Assembly (NCBI GenBank): GCA_905250115.1
Contig: CAJNOI010000077.1
Span: 124,001 to 188,000 of the forward strand
DNA: 64,000 nt
Direction: 5' to 3'
Source of the DNA: Adineta steineri
Taxonomy: Eukaryota > Rotifera > Eurotatoria > Adinetida > Adinetidae
Shown here: piece after piece, positions 35,051 through 47,526 of the stretch
Numbering within the stretch: position 1 is the stretch's first letter
Layout of the letters: every line of letters begins with the position of its first letter
Program-made: the position numbers and the translations under genes
The notes under the pieces: model-generated
What the model was told of the DNA's origin: nothing
What the model saw: the letters and a program-made list of their open reading frames with translations, nothing else
Databases searched by the model: none

Positions 35051-37367
35051 ATGGAAAGTAAGATAATCACGAGAGAAAATTTTCTAAAAGTTTTATATAT
35101 TTTTATATTATAGAATATCGGATTCTTGGTAAGAAAGGTGAAGGAACATTTTCTGAAGTATTAAAGTGTCAGAATGTTCGTGATGGAACCTTTTGGGCCG
35201 CGAAAAAAATGAAACAATTATATAAAAGGTAAGTAAAAATTCATCTTCTATAGAATCCGACAAACTAGCGATAGACTTGAGCTGTGTATTCTGAATAGAG
35301 CTCGATGACTTTTATCTAGTAGTACAGCCAGGTTTTATCATCGATAAAACGACGTTTTTGAAACAATCGATGGTTTTCAAACTCGTAGTTTCAATTATGG
35401 CAGAAGTATAATAGCTTTAAAACACGTTCTTAATAGTGAATTACCTAGTTTAACCAGAAACTATTCATAACTTCGTTTTCGTCTATTAAAATTTTTGTCT
35501 TTTTTATTCTTCCAAACTAATTGAGTTCATAAGCAGAGATATAAAGAATGGTAATAATATACTAATTTAAAACATTTCAGTATGGATGAAATTCAACAAA
35601 TACGTGAAATACGTGTATTGAAACAATTGAATGGTCATCCAAATATAATTTTTCTTCGAGAAATTGTCTTGTAAGTTAATTCGTCATTTATGAATGCAAT
35701 ATTGAACTGTATTTTTTTCTAGTGATAAACGATCTGGTGTATTGTGTTTAATATTTGAATTAATGAATTTGAATTTATACGAATATATTCGAGGTCGTCA
35801 ACGATTATTATCAAACGAGACTGTATGCAAATTTATGTATCAATTATTAAAAGCTCTTGAATATCTTCACAGGTAATTTGATTAAATATTATTAGATAAT
35901 TTTATAAAAAATTTCTATTTCTTTTTTCAGACATACGTTCTTTCATCGTGATGTAAACTTCGAAAAAAAAAATAAATAAAGATAGATTAAATTTATATTC
36001 TTAGGTTAAACCAGAAAATATTCTAATAAAAGATGACATATTAAAACTAGCTGATTTTGGATCTTGTCGACAAACTTTATCAAAACAACCATTTACTGAA
36101 TACATCTCAACTCGATGGTAAGCATACTAAATATTTTCATTTAGTTTTTTTCGTTTCATTTTAAACAGGTATCGGGCACCTGAATGTTTACTAACAGATG
36201 GATATTATCGAAATCAAATGGATATTTGGTCTGCTGGTAAATAAAATCATACCTTAACTTTCTGTTATATCGAATTTAAATTTGTATGAAAAACCAGGTT
36301 GTGTAATGTACGAAATTATAACACTCAAACCATTATTTCCTGGCAGTAATGAACTTGATCAAATTAGTAAAATTCATGATGTATTAGGTACACCCTCATC
36401 GAGTATACTCGATAAATTTCAACAGTAAGGAAATTTATTTTCTATTAGAAAAGATTATCGAACATATCAATTATTATTATTTTTAGTCGAAATTCAGCAG
36501 TTGATTTTAACTTCCCTCCCCGTTCTGGTACGGGTATTGCCCGACATCTTACACAATCTTCACCAACTACAATTGATCTTATTAATCAATTGTGTATTTA
36601 TGATCCAGATCGTCGTATATCAGCTGTTCAAGCTCTACGACATACTTATTTCGATAGTGTTCGGTAAATATGAATTAAATCAAAATGAAATATATACATA
36701 TATGTATTTTTATCATTAATAGAACTCCTGAAAATACACAATTACAAGAACAAAATAATAATAATAATCAGTTAGAAAATGGAGTTCGACTTGTAAAAAC
36801 CAGTGAAGATCAATACGAACGATCAGATTCTAGTAGTGATGTATCTAATGCTCCTGAAGAAAATGTATCACCTAGATCAAATGTACATATTTCACCGTCT
36901 TTACATCAACAACCAGCACTCAAATCAGATCATCATCGAGTATTTATTCAATTCTTCTTTAATAGATATATATATATTTTTGTTTTTCTTTCTAGTTAAT
37001 TTATGTACCTGGAAAAACTCAATCGTTAATTGATACCGGAATACAAGGACAGTCCATAAAAAAATCAACAAAACCATATCCTATTAATAATAATAATAAT
37101 ACAAAAATGAAATATACACATTCTCATCCTTCTCAACTTCGTGCAAATCAAGCACAGACTTTTTATAGTAGTTTATCAGCATTAGGAACAATTGGTTCAC
37201 CTTATAAAACACAACCAAATAGAAAAACAACAAAAAATGGTCCAACGCCTTTTCTACCTTCTGTATCGGGTGCTTCAGCTTTTTCAAATTATTCGAACAC
37301 AAGTGGTCATTCTTCATCGATAGTAAACAAAGTAATAGTCATAGATAGAAAAGTATCTGAGACATAG
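35051..37367 (+). CDS. MOK: MOK (RAGE) ciliary MAPK-like kinase
   Basis: MOK belongs to the RCK (MAK/ICK/MOK) kinases that tune ciliary length and intraflagellar transport. Nine or so exons encode roughly 500 residues. After a seven-base first coding exon (ATGGAAA) the protein reads YRILGKKGEGTFSEVLKC, WAAKKMKQLY, LFELMNLNLYEYIRGR-like helix C to hinge segments, HRDVKPENILI, KLADFGSC, and the TEY activation motif in FTEYISTRWYRAPECLLTDG. DIWSAGCVMYEIITLKPLFPG follows, then EELDQI-type CMGC insert residues (SNELDQISKIHDVLG). The C-terminal 200 residues (Ser, Thr, Asn-rich) are disordered. The TEY and the FGSC after the DFG position are characteristic of MOK. The start at 35051 is set by a GTAAGA donor after ATGGAAA. 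The promoter is shared with DYNC2LI1. Confidence 0.9.
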
Positions 37368-38419
37368 TAAAGACGAAGAAAATTGTTCATAGGCACAGAA
37401 AGATTTATATAACTTCATGAAAAAAATCATAATACACCAGATACTTTTGATCCTTTCTCAGGAAGTATAACACTATGAATATTTTCTTGGCTTACTATCT
37501 TTTGGTCAACTGTAATAACATAAGAATATATATTTGAAAAACTAATCTGATATTATTAGATTAAGTATATCATGATTCTCCCAACTAAGGTCGAAAGTAA
37601 AAATGTCAGAGTATAAAAATATCGAAGAAAAAACAGTCGAAATATGAAAATGCCAAGACTTTGGGTGCTCGAAGCAACTTAATGGGAAAAATAAAGAAAG
37701 ACGTTTGAGGATGGATGTGGGTGTAAATATAGACATTTATCTATATTTAGATACACACACACTCACCCATACCCACCCCCACACCGACACCGACAACCAC
37801 AGTCACACCCATACCCTCATCCTCACCCACATCCTAAAATCAACGTCTTCGATATTTTTATACTTCGAAATTTTTCCTTTTTGACCGAAGTTGGGATAAC
37901 CTTAATATTTGAATAACGTTATTTATGATTATCTCTTTATTTTAGACTCATTATCCGGGAAAAAATCTTGTTGGCTATTATCCAATAATGTCCTATCGAC
38001 CGTACAAAAAATAATTATTAGAATATTGTCTTGTATACATTACGAATGTTTGTATCAAACCTTGTACATTAACATTTCATTGATTTTCATGTTTTAATTA
38101 CTATCTGTTATTCTCTCTAATTGACTACATTTACAAAAAAAAAATAATAATTTGAAAGCAAAAAAATAATAATAATAACATCTAAATAATTACTCATAAA
38201 TGAATCAGATTTTGATTAAATTTTCTCAAATCAATAATATCTTTTTTTCATATAGCCAAAAAAAAACTAATATTTTTTGAATAAAATAATTTTACACAAG
38301 CAAGACAAGATATGCACATGAATTAAAAATGATGTCACTGTTCATAGATCGTCATCGATGAGAAAACTATATTGAGATTGAAATTTAAATTCAATAAATA
38401 ATTATATATATATGCGTAT
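37368..38419. other. Intergenic stretch with a telomere-like foldback element
   Basis: A 1.05-kb region lies between the convergent MOK and HEATR5B ends. It holds a 318-bp foldback element (separate entry), AT-rich 3' flanks and A-runs at about 38150-38180. Short open frames here are not credible. Confidence 0.5.
37579..37896. mobile_element. Foldback (long inverted repeat) element with CACCCA-rich core
   Basis: The outer arms are inverted repeats of about 50 bp that begin TCCCAACT and both contain GTATAAAAATATCGAAGA. They lie at 37579-37629 and 37845-37896. Inner arms with GACGTTTGAGGAT/GACGTTGATTTTAGGAT and ATGTGGGTG follow. Between about 37749 and 37835 lies a C/A-rich degenerate array (CACCCATACCCACCCCCACA and similar), the complement of TGTGGG-like repeats. 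No coding sequence and no clear target duplication were found. Confidence 0.7.
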
Positions 38420-41400
38420 TTATGGTGATCGAAAGTCTGAAAAATTAATACGAAGTGGAAATGATGGTGCTTGTGATGTTGAATTCACAAAAGCCGAAGA
38501 ATTTTTCGATGATAAATTTGATTTTTGTTCATTTTTTTGTTGTTGTTTAAGTTCTTGTTGTCGACGATAGTCTTCAATTTTTTTTCGAAGATCAGGTGAT
38601 TTATCAAAAATATGACGAACTTCACTTGGATATGTTTCAATAAAATGTTTTATACGTTTGATTACATGTGCTATTACAAGCGCATTTGTATTATTCGATT
38701 GCACAGAAGTTGTCGTAGAATCAGGTAGAAAATTTATAAATAATGGAATGATTAATTCTGCTAAACGTACGCCTAAAAAGAAAAAACATAGTTTTATAAT
38801 CAAATACTACTATTAGTCAAATGCGTATATGGATCCCGCGAGCTCTAGTTAAGATCTGATACGGTTCGTAGAGATTCTAACATAGGGAGTTGCGGGTAGA
38901 TCCAGACCCGGAACCCAATTGGGTCTGAGTCGGATCTGGGTGTATCAAAAACTTTTTTCTCGGGTCTGCGTTGGGTCCGGGTCCAAAAAAAACGTGGACC
39001 CACAGCTCTCTACTCTAACATAAAAAGAGAAATTTGGCACTTGTTATTGATATCCTATCAAATCAGTGATGCACACATGAGTTTGATTGATAGTATTAGT
39101 ATATCAATTAATCAATCTTATAGATATTGCATATTTAAGAATGCTTTTTTTCTCTGTATAAATTACACGCGTAACCAGATGGTGGCTGAGCCTCTCTTTA
39201 ACTGTCACTAGTATAAATCCGACTAGATATATATTAAGACATACGTAATGTTGAATCAACAGCTGCTAAAAGTGTTTCAAAAATGATTAAAATTTCAATG
39301 ATATATTCCTGTTGTTGTTGATTTTCATTTAATTTTTTTATTTCATTTAATAATAATGGTGTAAAGATTTGTATTAATCGATTACGTATTGAAATATTTG
39401 CACATTGAAATAATTGATTTAGACATTGAAGTACACGAATATGAGTCTAAATAAAAAATGAATTATTTTTGTTTTTGTTGTTTATAACTCAATAAATTTA
39501 TTTACCTCAGTTTGTTCATCTTCAAAAGCTTTCTGATAAAAATCTATACATTGATCTGTTAAATTAATTGATGTAGAATTAATAATCAACGATGTAAGAC
39601 ATTGAACAAAATGTCCATTATCAGATATACTTTTATTGATCACTAAAAACAATAGAGATAGTATATTTTTCTTTTATAATCGAAATTGTTTCTTACAATT
39701 TGTTCGAAAACTAATAATTGTAATCATTGTAGAATATAAAATATTTTTATCAATTGTTGTCGAAAAAATATTGTCAAGAAGTTGATTTATTGTTGATAAT
39801 AATTGTTTTTGTTCATCAGTTTTTGTTGAAAGAAGTGCAAAACTACTTGATAATAATAAATGAAGAATAACAGGTATTAATGCTTGAAGACCTTAATACA
39901 AAAAAACAATATTTTTTGTTTAAATTTATCAAAACAAATTATAATTTTCTATCGTTTACCTTCGTCTGTAGTACATAATGTAATAAGTTGACTAAGAAGT
40001 TTAACATTTAATAAAATTAATTCATTTATTTGATTATTATCTGTATTGGATTTAATTGATAATTTCATTTGAAATATAGGACCTAATTGCAAATCACCAG
40101 CTATATGTGGATAATAACTTATAAGAACACAAACAAGTAATTCTAATGAAGCGAAAAGAAATGATTCGCCAGGTATAAGATGATCTTCATTAGAAGTCGT
40201 AGTTAGTTGTGAACATGATGGAACAATATGAAAGATTTTATCGACAATTTTTAAAATTCTTACATGAGTTTTTAAATCACTTCGAGCAAAATAAAGACTA
40301 AAAAAGAAAATATCAATATGATTAACTTTCGATTTTTAACAATAAAAATAGATACTTTTATTAATAGGACGGGTATCCTTATTGAGAGGATAAGATTCTT
40401 TTCCTATTGTTTGAAAGTGATGCTTCGGAACGATTCGGTATCTTATATACTTATTACAGTGGCGGATCTAGGATTTTGGAAGGGGGCGGCGATTTTTTTT
40501 TAATATGGAGGGCAATACCTGAGGAGGGGGCGATCACTCCCATTGCCGCCCCCTAAATGCGCCACTGACTAATTGATTTGATTAAAGAATATTTGGAAAT
40601 ATCGTCTAATCGTTTTTTGTAGATAAATAACTTGGTAATAAGAAATTTAAATATCTCTGTTAGATGTTGGTCAGACAAACTGAAATTTTCACTAATGATA
40701 GAAGTATCACTAATGACCTTAGCAAAAAAGTCACTTTTTCGAAAAAATAAATTTGAATATCGAGTAAATGAGCTGAGTTTTTCATTGATGATAGATGCGT
40801 GTTCAATGTTTGTATTCATACAGACGTCCCTAGAGAAACTCTTTGTTAAATAAATTATTTCCTTTCACACCTGTGAAAAAATAAAAATTATTTTTTGCTG
40901 AGACCAATACTAATACTTTACAAAAGGTCTCTTTACGCATATCTCTATCAGAACGAAAAGAAGCTTAAGTCAAGAAATTCAAATTTAAACATATGATTTC
41001 TATTAATTACCGATGAAGAACATTAAGTATTTCTATAAATACAATCATTGTTATATGTTTTGTAGCTATTTCAGCTTGTAGTAAATTAATTAATGATGAT
41101 AAAAGATCTTCAATAGTTTCTTCTGTTTGTTCCGAAATCGAAATTGAAAGTGCTTCAATACAACAACCTAATAATACTGCAAATATATCTTCTTTCTTTT
41201 CTGGAAATGTTCGAATTTTATTTGATAATGTTGATGTAATAAACTTAGTCATAAGAACATCTCTTTGCATATATCCAATAAGTTTTTGATTTGGTGCTAA
41301 TGTTTCAAGTTCATAATGATGTTCACCAAGCCATTGTGTTGTTGCTTGCATAATCGATGCCCAATTTGCTTTATATATTGTTCGCGTTAAATCAATATTT

Positions 41401-44400
41401 GATTCAGCTGAATAAAAATTTCCACCATTAGAATTTTCATCTGTACCACCACCACCACCGCCACCAAATTCATTTGGTAAAATTAAAAATGCATAATCAG
41501 TTAATGCAGCAAGCCAATGATGTATTAATACATTTAATTCTGATTGTACAAGTGTTAATAAATTACTATTTGGACTATTTTTTTCTTCATTTTGCCGTTT
41601 TGTTGCAACATTATAAACATCAGCCCATGCTCGTAATACAGCTAAATTTTCAATTGTTAATGCATTTTCACTATAAATCATTGATATATCATTTTTATGT
41701 TGTTGAATTGAAGTAAATTTTTGTAATGATGATACAAGTAATTGATGTACACGTCGAAGATCATTAAAATTTTGTGCAACACCACTTGATATCCATGTAC
41801 TACATACATCACATGCTTTTGCTGTAACATGTGATGATGTTTCTTGTGAAAAAGCTGGTCGTAATGCTGCACCAACTTGTGCTTGATATTGTTCAAGGAT
41901 AACATGATCAGGTAAATCAATATCTTCTTTTATTTGAGCAAATTTAACAATGATTTGTTTAAGTAATGATAAACCAGATAAACGTAATTGATCACTTGTT
42001 GATGTACATGACATAAATGAAAATGTTATTAATGTATTTAAATGTATAACAAGATAATCTTCATTTGGATATGTACGAAGACGTTCTTTAGCAGCTATAT
42101 AATTAAAATGAAGATTTGGTGATGATGACGATGATGAAATTTGTTCACAATAATTTATTAATTTTTGTACACAATCAGCAGCAAATACTTTAGTTGGCCA
42201 TTTTGCTGATGATGTAGCACGACGTATTGTATTTTGATTCGATGATGTTTGTAATTGTTCATCACCACCTGTATCAGCATAATCATTATCATCATCATCT
42301 CGAAGACCACAATTATCGTCATCATCATCATTATTAGCAGTAGGCCGTGAAGATAATTTTGTTATTGCTGATCCTGAAGTTCTTTGTTGTTGTTGATCAC
42401 CCTCAGAAGATACTCCTGTACCAGATGTTTCTAGATAATAGAAAAGATTTATGTTGATTGCAATCATTAATAATAATTTACCTGTTGTAGCTGCAAGAAC
42501 ATCTTTACATAATTGTAACCAATGTGTTAAATGACTAGCTCCTAATGCTTGTAACATATAACCAAGTGTATCTTGTACATTTGAACATAATTTTACATCT
42601 GTTTCTGTATCAAGCATTGAAAAGAGTAATTCTAAAATATAAAATTTAGAAAATCTATCGATAGAAAAAAAAACGAGAAATCTAACCTTCAAGACTTCGA
42701 AATTGTGATAATCCATGTGATAAATCTTGCGCTCTATCTTTCATAAATACTCTTGCATGTTCACTAACTTCTCGAGCTTCTCGTTGTGATAATTGTCTTA
42801 AACATGAAACACATGCACGTCTCAATGATAAATCACGACTTTTTAATGCTTGAATTAATTCAGGTACTAATGTTGTTAAATTAACATGTCGTGGAGCAAA
42901 TAAATGTAATTGTTGTAATGCTTGAATAGCTTCTGCTTGAACAATAGGTTCAATATGCATTTGTAAAAGACTACTAGCAGTTAAACAAGATGAACGTAAT
43001 ATTGATATATAATTTGTATTTGTTTGAAGTTCAGGACCAATTGTTATTATTAATGCACCTAATAAACGTCCACAACATTGAAATACATCTGATTGTGATG
43101 GTGGTATTGAAAGAAGAAGATGTAAAATAAGTGCTAAACTTGGTTCAACATATGAACGAAACATTTGTCCACCACAATCAGCAATTAATGCTAATGCATG
43201 TAATGCCCATACTTGAACAATTGATGCTGATTGATCTTGTGCAAGTGCAAGTAATATTGATACAGATAAATTTAAATATTGTCCTGTACTCATACCACCA
43301 ACATAACGATGTAAACAACCCAATGCTAATGAATAACCTGTACGAGATGGTACATCACGTAATTCTTTTAAACGATCAAAACATATCTGTGCAATTTCAG
43401 CTACAAATCGTCCATCACCAACAACTTGTGTTAAACGACCAAGTGCTTCACCAGCTGCACAACGTAGTATAGGATTTTGATGACTTAAAGCTTGCATAAC
43501 AAGTGTACATGCACATTTTTTAACATTTTCATCATCAATTGCTGATGATTGTTTTGTTTCGGCTAATGTTTTTAATGCTGTTAAAACAGCTGTAAATATA
43601 TTTACTTGTACAGCTTCTTGTCGTGCACTTTTTGATTGTTTTATTATATCAATAAAATGTTGTAACATATTTAAACGATGTTTATTTGGTACACGAATAA
43701 ACATGGTACCATAGAGAAGAATTGATGAATCTATAACAGCAACACCTAATGGTAATGGTCCAGGAATATTTAATTCAGCTGGACGAGAAAAATCCGTATT
43801 GTTAGAATTATTATCAGTTGTAGATGATGAACGAAAAAGATAATTTATGATATTAAATGAAGTTAAAGATGTATCACGACGATATAGAAAGGTTTCATCA
43901 TGTTCAAGTGCACCAGAACCACTAGCTGAATTTGGTTGAAGCTGTTCTTCAATCATCTGATAATCAGTTTCCTGAAGCCAATTACCTGAAGAAGAAGGAA
44001 AAAAACAATTATTTGATTATTTGTTCGAGAAAGACTTTCAAATCTCAATCAATGGAAAAGAAAGAATGAAATATAATTGAAATGTCTATTTCATTAATTG
44101 GAAAAACTTTTTGCCAACAGGAGAATTTCTATAAGTCCAATCGTCAATTTTATCTCTCTGGTGAATAAACTAAAGTCTCTTATATCTTCTGAATTGCTTT
44201 GAGACATATTTCATTACTTATAAACACATCAAAGATATTCAATAATATTGTTTTCTCAACGAATATAGAAAAGTGAAGGAGAAAAAATTCTTTCAATTCT
44301 TACCAAGTAAAACACTATCATTATCATGACAAACTGATCGAAGTAAAGACGTTGTTGTATTTGATGAATTATCGGTTAATGTAAATTCTGCAACTAATTC

Positions 44401-47400
44401 TCGTAGTAAAACTTTAAAATGTTGTTCATAAAATTTAATTGGTATTAATAGAAGAAGTTCATATAAACGTAAACGAAACATAGCTGTTGATGCTTTTAAT
44501 TGTGGACCAAATTGTTTAATTAAATTTGGTATATGAACAAGTACAAGAATAGCATTTTCAATTGGATTTAACATACGTTTAAGTAAATCATCCGTTATTA
44601 AATGATCATCACCTATTGAACAATTATTTAGAAATGATATCATTGAACAAAGTGCACCTGAACGTTGATTAAATGAAAGTGTCCATGTAAATGAATCACC
44701 ACGTTGTTTTTCTTGTTCAAAATCAGCTTGTGATCGTGGAAATACATTACGCCATAGAAGAACTAAACGTGGAACAAATTTTTTTATAACTTCTTGTCCA
44801 AGTGTACAACATGCAGCAAGTAAATGCCATGCTGTATGAGTACGTTGAAGTATAACACGTGGTATTAATGACTGCTGTTGACCAGCTGTCGAAACTGTAG
44901 CTGTACGAAGAAGATCATCAGCAAAATCGAATATAGTTTTTGCACGTTGTGATGGAATACCTATCGAGATAACAAAAAAAAAGAGTTATTAGGCTCTTTA
45001 ATATAATCCCATAGTAATGTCACCTACATCGTATCTTTTAGTGATTCAAAGTATAATCATAGTGAGATTCGTATAGGAACATTGTCGTAGCTGATACAAT
45101 GGTATTTAGATCTCATTTTAAGGGTAAATTCCTTCTGTTTTGTACATAAAAAAAAACTTTTAACGGCATTCGTGCCGTATAATAGATTAGAAGTATTCCA
45201 TAAGTGATAATAATCATCTAGCTATACTACTTAATATAATGTCAACAAGGAAGATAACACTAATGATATAATATATAAAAGGTCATAGTCTTCTAGAATG
45301 GTGTTAATGTGAGAAATTTCGAAATGTATCGAAGGATATGCTAGAAAATATTATTTATCAAGATTTGAAATACTGAATAGTTTATGATAATCAAAGTTTA
45401 AGATTAAATCGAAAACAATTTCTATTATTTCATTGAATTATATTATATGACATAGGATTGTTAGCACGACAGCAACGTGTGTGCTCCGTCGTATATCTTT
45501 TGTTGAGAAAAGAAAGAGTTATATTAATCTAATAATAATATTATTGAATATTAATCGACGGGATATAATATAGTTATTTTTGTTTTTCCTTGACTTATTT
45601 ACTATGGGAATATTTTTTCGAAGAAACAGAAAAACAAAACATTCTGTTTTTAATTTAACTAACCTAATGGACATCGATAAACAGCGCCAAGTAAAGCCTG
45701 TAATGCAAGTGCAAATCCTGACATTGCATCTGTATTATATGAAGTTGATTGTTTAGCTAAACCTTTCATTTTAGTTAAACAATGATCAATAAGTTTTGTC
45801 ATAAGTGATGGTAATGCTGTTGTAATCGAACGAAGACACCATGCTGCTGATAATCTTACTGAATGTGATGGATTAAGAATAACTAGAAATAATGTATCAA
45901 CTAAACCATTACAACTATCTTGTAGTAATAATGTTGTTGATGTTCCAATACTTTGTACTAATAAACTAAGTTCATGTAAAGCACAAATAAGTATATGTTG
46001 TGTATATTCAATATTTGATGATGATGATTCAAATGTATTTGTTGATGATGAACCATATGATTGTATCATAGAATTTGTACTTGAATTAAGTGATGATGAA
46101 CCAGTTGATATATTTAAATCATTTGCTGATGTTGGCGATGTATTATTATTATTATTTGGTAATAATTGTGGTGTTGTATAACGTGTTATAATTGTAGCAA
46201 GTTCTTTTGCAGCAGCAAATTGAGCTTTTTCACCAAGACGTGAACCAATAACAGAACGAAGAATAAACGTAATACATTTACGAGAATAAACAGCATCAAC
46301 ATGTGATGTTGATGCACGAGGATTTCCAGCTAATTCAAGTACATGATTAATAAATAATGATAAATTTTGTTCAATCCATGATGTACCAAGAACAAGTGCT
46401 AATTCGACATAAGTATGAGTAACACCAATACGTATTTCACGTTGTACTGTTGTTGGTCCTTTAATACGTTCTGTTGTATTTGATTTTAAAAATCCAATAT
46501 TACCACGTAAAAAACCTCCAGCTAAATAATTTAAGATATCTTCTGTTTTTATCTTTTTCGTATTTGCTGTATTAGCATTCGATCTATTTATCGTATTTTG
46601 ATTTGCATTTGAAGCGATATCTTGTGTTGCCGCTAATAATGCTGCTAAATATTTTGCAACTGAACAACGAACTTCATAATTTGATCCATCAAGTGCACGA
46701 AATGCTAATGTTACATTTCCTTCTAATTCACTTGTATACATAAAGTTGTTTTGATTAATTAAAGCAACAAGACACTAAAAATAAAAAGAAGAAATAAACA
46801 AAAAACATTAGGTTTTGTTTATATTATTACCATTGCAGCAGCTGATCGAACAGGCATTGCACGATCACATATATGTGTTTTAGCAACCTTGAATATTTCT
46901 CGATGTATATTATTTCCAGCTGAACCAAGTCCATTAACAATACGTTCAAGTGTAAACATAATTTCAAAACGCATTTGTGAATCACCATTTTTTAATGTTT
47001 TAAGTAACAATTGAACAGTTTCTTCATAGGAACGACCAACTAATCGACCAAGACGTTCATAAACTGCACCTATAACAACTACTGTAGCTCTAAATAGAAT
47101 ATTTGAAATTAATTTTACAAAAAAATCAATATTAATAAATTTACAATTTCGAAACTTCATCTTTAGATTTTAATGTATCATTACAACGATTAACTGTATT
47201 AAATAATGGAAATGGATCTCCAACACTAAATAATGTTGCTAGATTTCGACCGATTAATGTTCGTATAGGTGGTCCAGGTGCATATTGAACTTGTTGCATA
47301 AGTTGTTCAACAATACGTGGTTGACATTCACGAATATCATTCTTAGATAAAAAGAAAAAAGAAATAGTAATTTTCAATTAGAAGAATAAAATTATACTTT

Positions 47401-47526
47401 TTGAGCAGCAACAAGTACTTTATTTAAAAAACAAAGCCATTCATAAATAAATACAGGTCGTTTATTTTCTGGTAAACTATTAAGTGCTTCGTCGTTTAAT
47501 ATTAAACTTTGAGCAAGTTCAAGCAT
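38420..47526 (-). CDS. HEATR5B: HEATR5B, giant HEAT-repeat trafficking protein
   Basis: HEATR5B/Laa1 is a HEAT-repeat protein that works with AP-1 adaptors and the aftiphilin/gamma-synergin complex in endosome-Golgi traffic. About 15 exons encode near 2,000 residues, like vertebrate HEATR5B. N-terminal [20 protein letters not shown] and [13 protein letters not shown] start the protein (ATG 47524-47526). Family stretches follow: [137 protein letters not shown] and [17 protein letters not shown]. The C-terminal exon (38420-38772) has a Gln/Lys-rich coiled stretch. Oddities: a run of seven Gly in the 41-42.7 kb exon, and two large introns (38773-39246, 40298-41010) that carry transposons. Conservation is very high through the central HEAT repeats, so the gene looks active. 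Confidence 0.93.
38883..39012. mobile_element. hAT-like MITE with TAGRGAGYTGYGGGT ends
   Basis: This 130-bp element has inverted ends TAGGGAGTTGCGGGT and TAGAGAGCTGTGGGT (12 of 15 identical). It is flanked by TTCTAACA (38875-38882) and CTCTAACA (39013-39020), 7 of 8 identical. The interior repeats GGGTC/GACCC words. It lies in a HEATR5B intron and is a different family from the CAGTGGCGG copies. Confidence 0.75.
40457..40567. mobile_element. hAT-like MITE, CAGTGGCGGAT family, short copy 3
   Basis: This 111-bp element starts CAGTGGCGGATCTAGGATTT, the same as the minus-strand end of the copy at 29079, and ends GCGCCACTG. The flanks ACTTATTA and ACTAATTG match at 6 of 8 positions, so the insertion is older. 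The interior is G/C-rich with GGGGGCG blocks and lacks the core shared by the two longer copies. It sits in the 713-bp HEATR5B intron 40298-41010. Confidence 0.8.
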
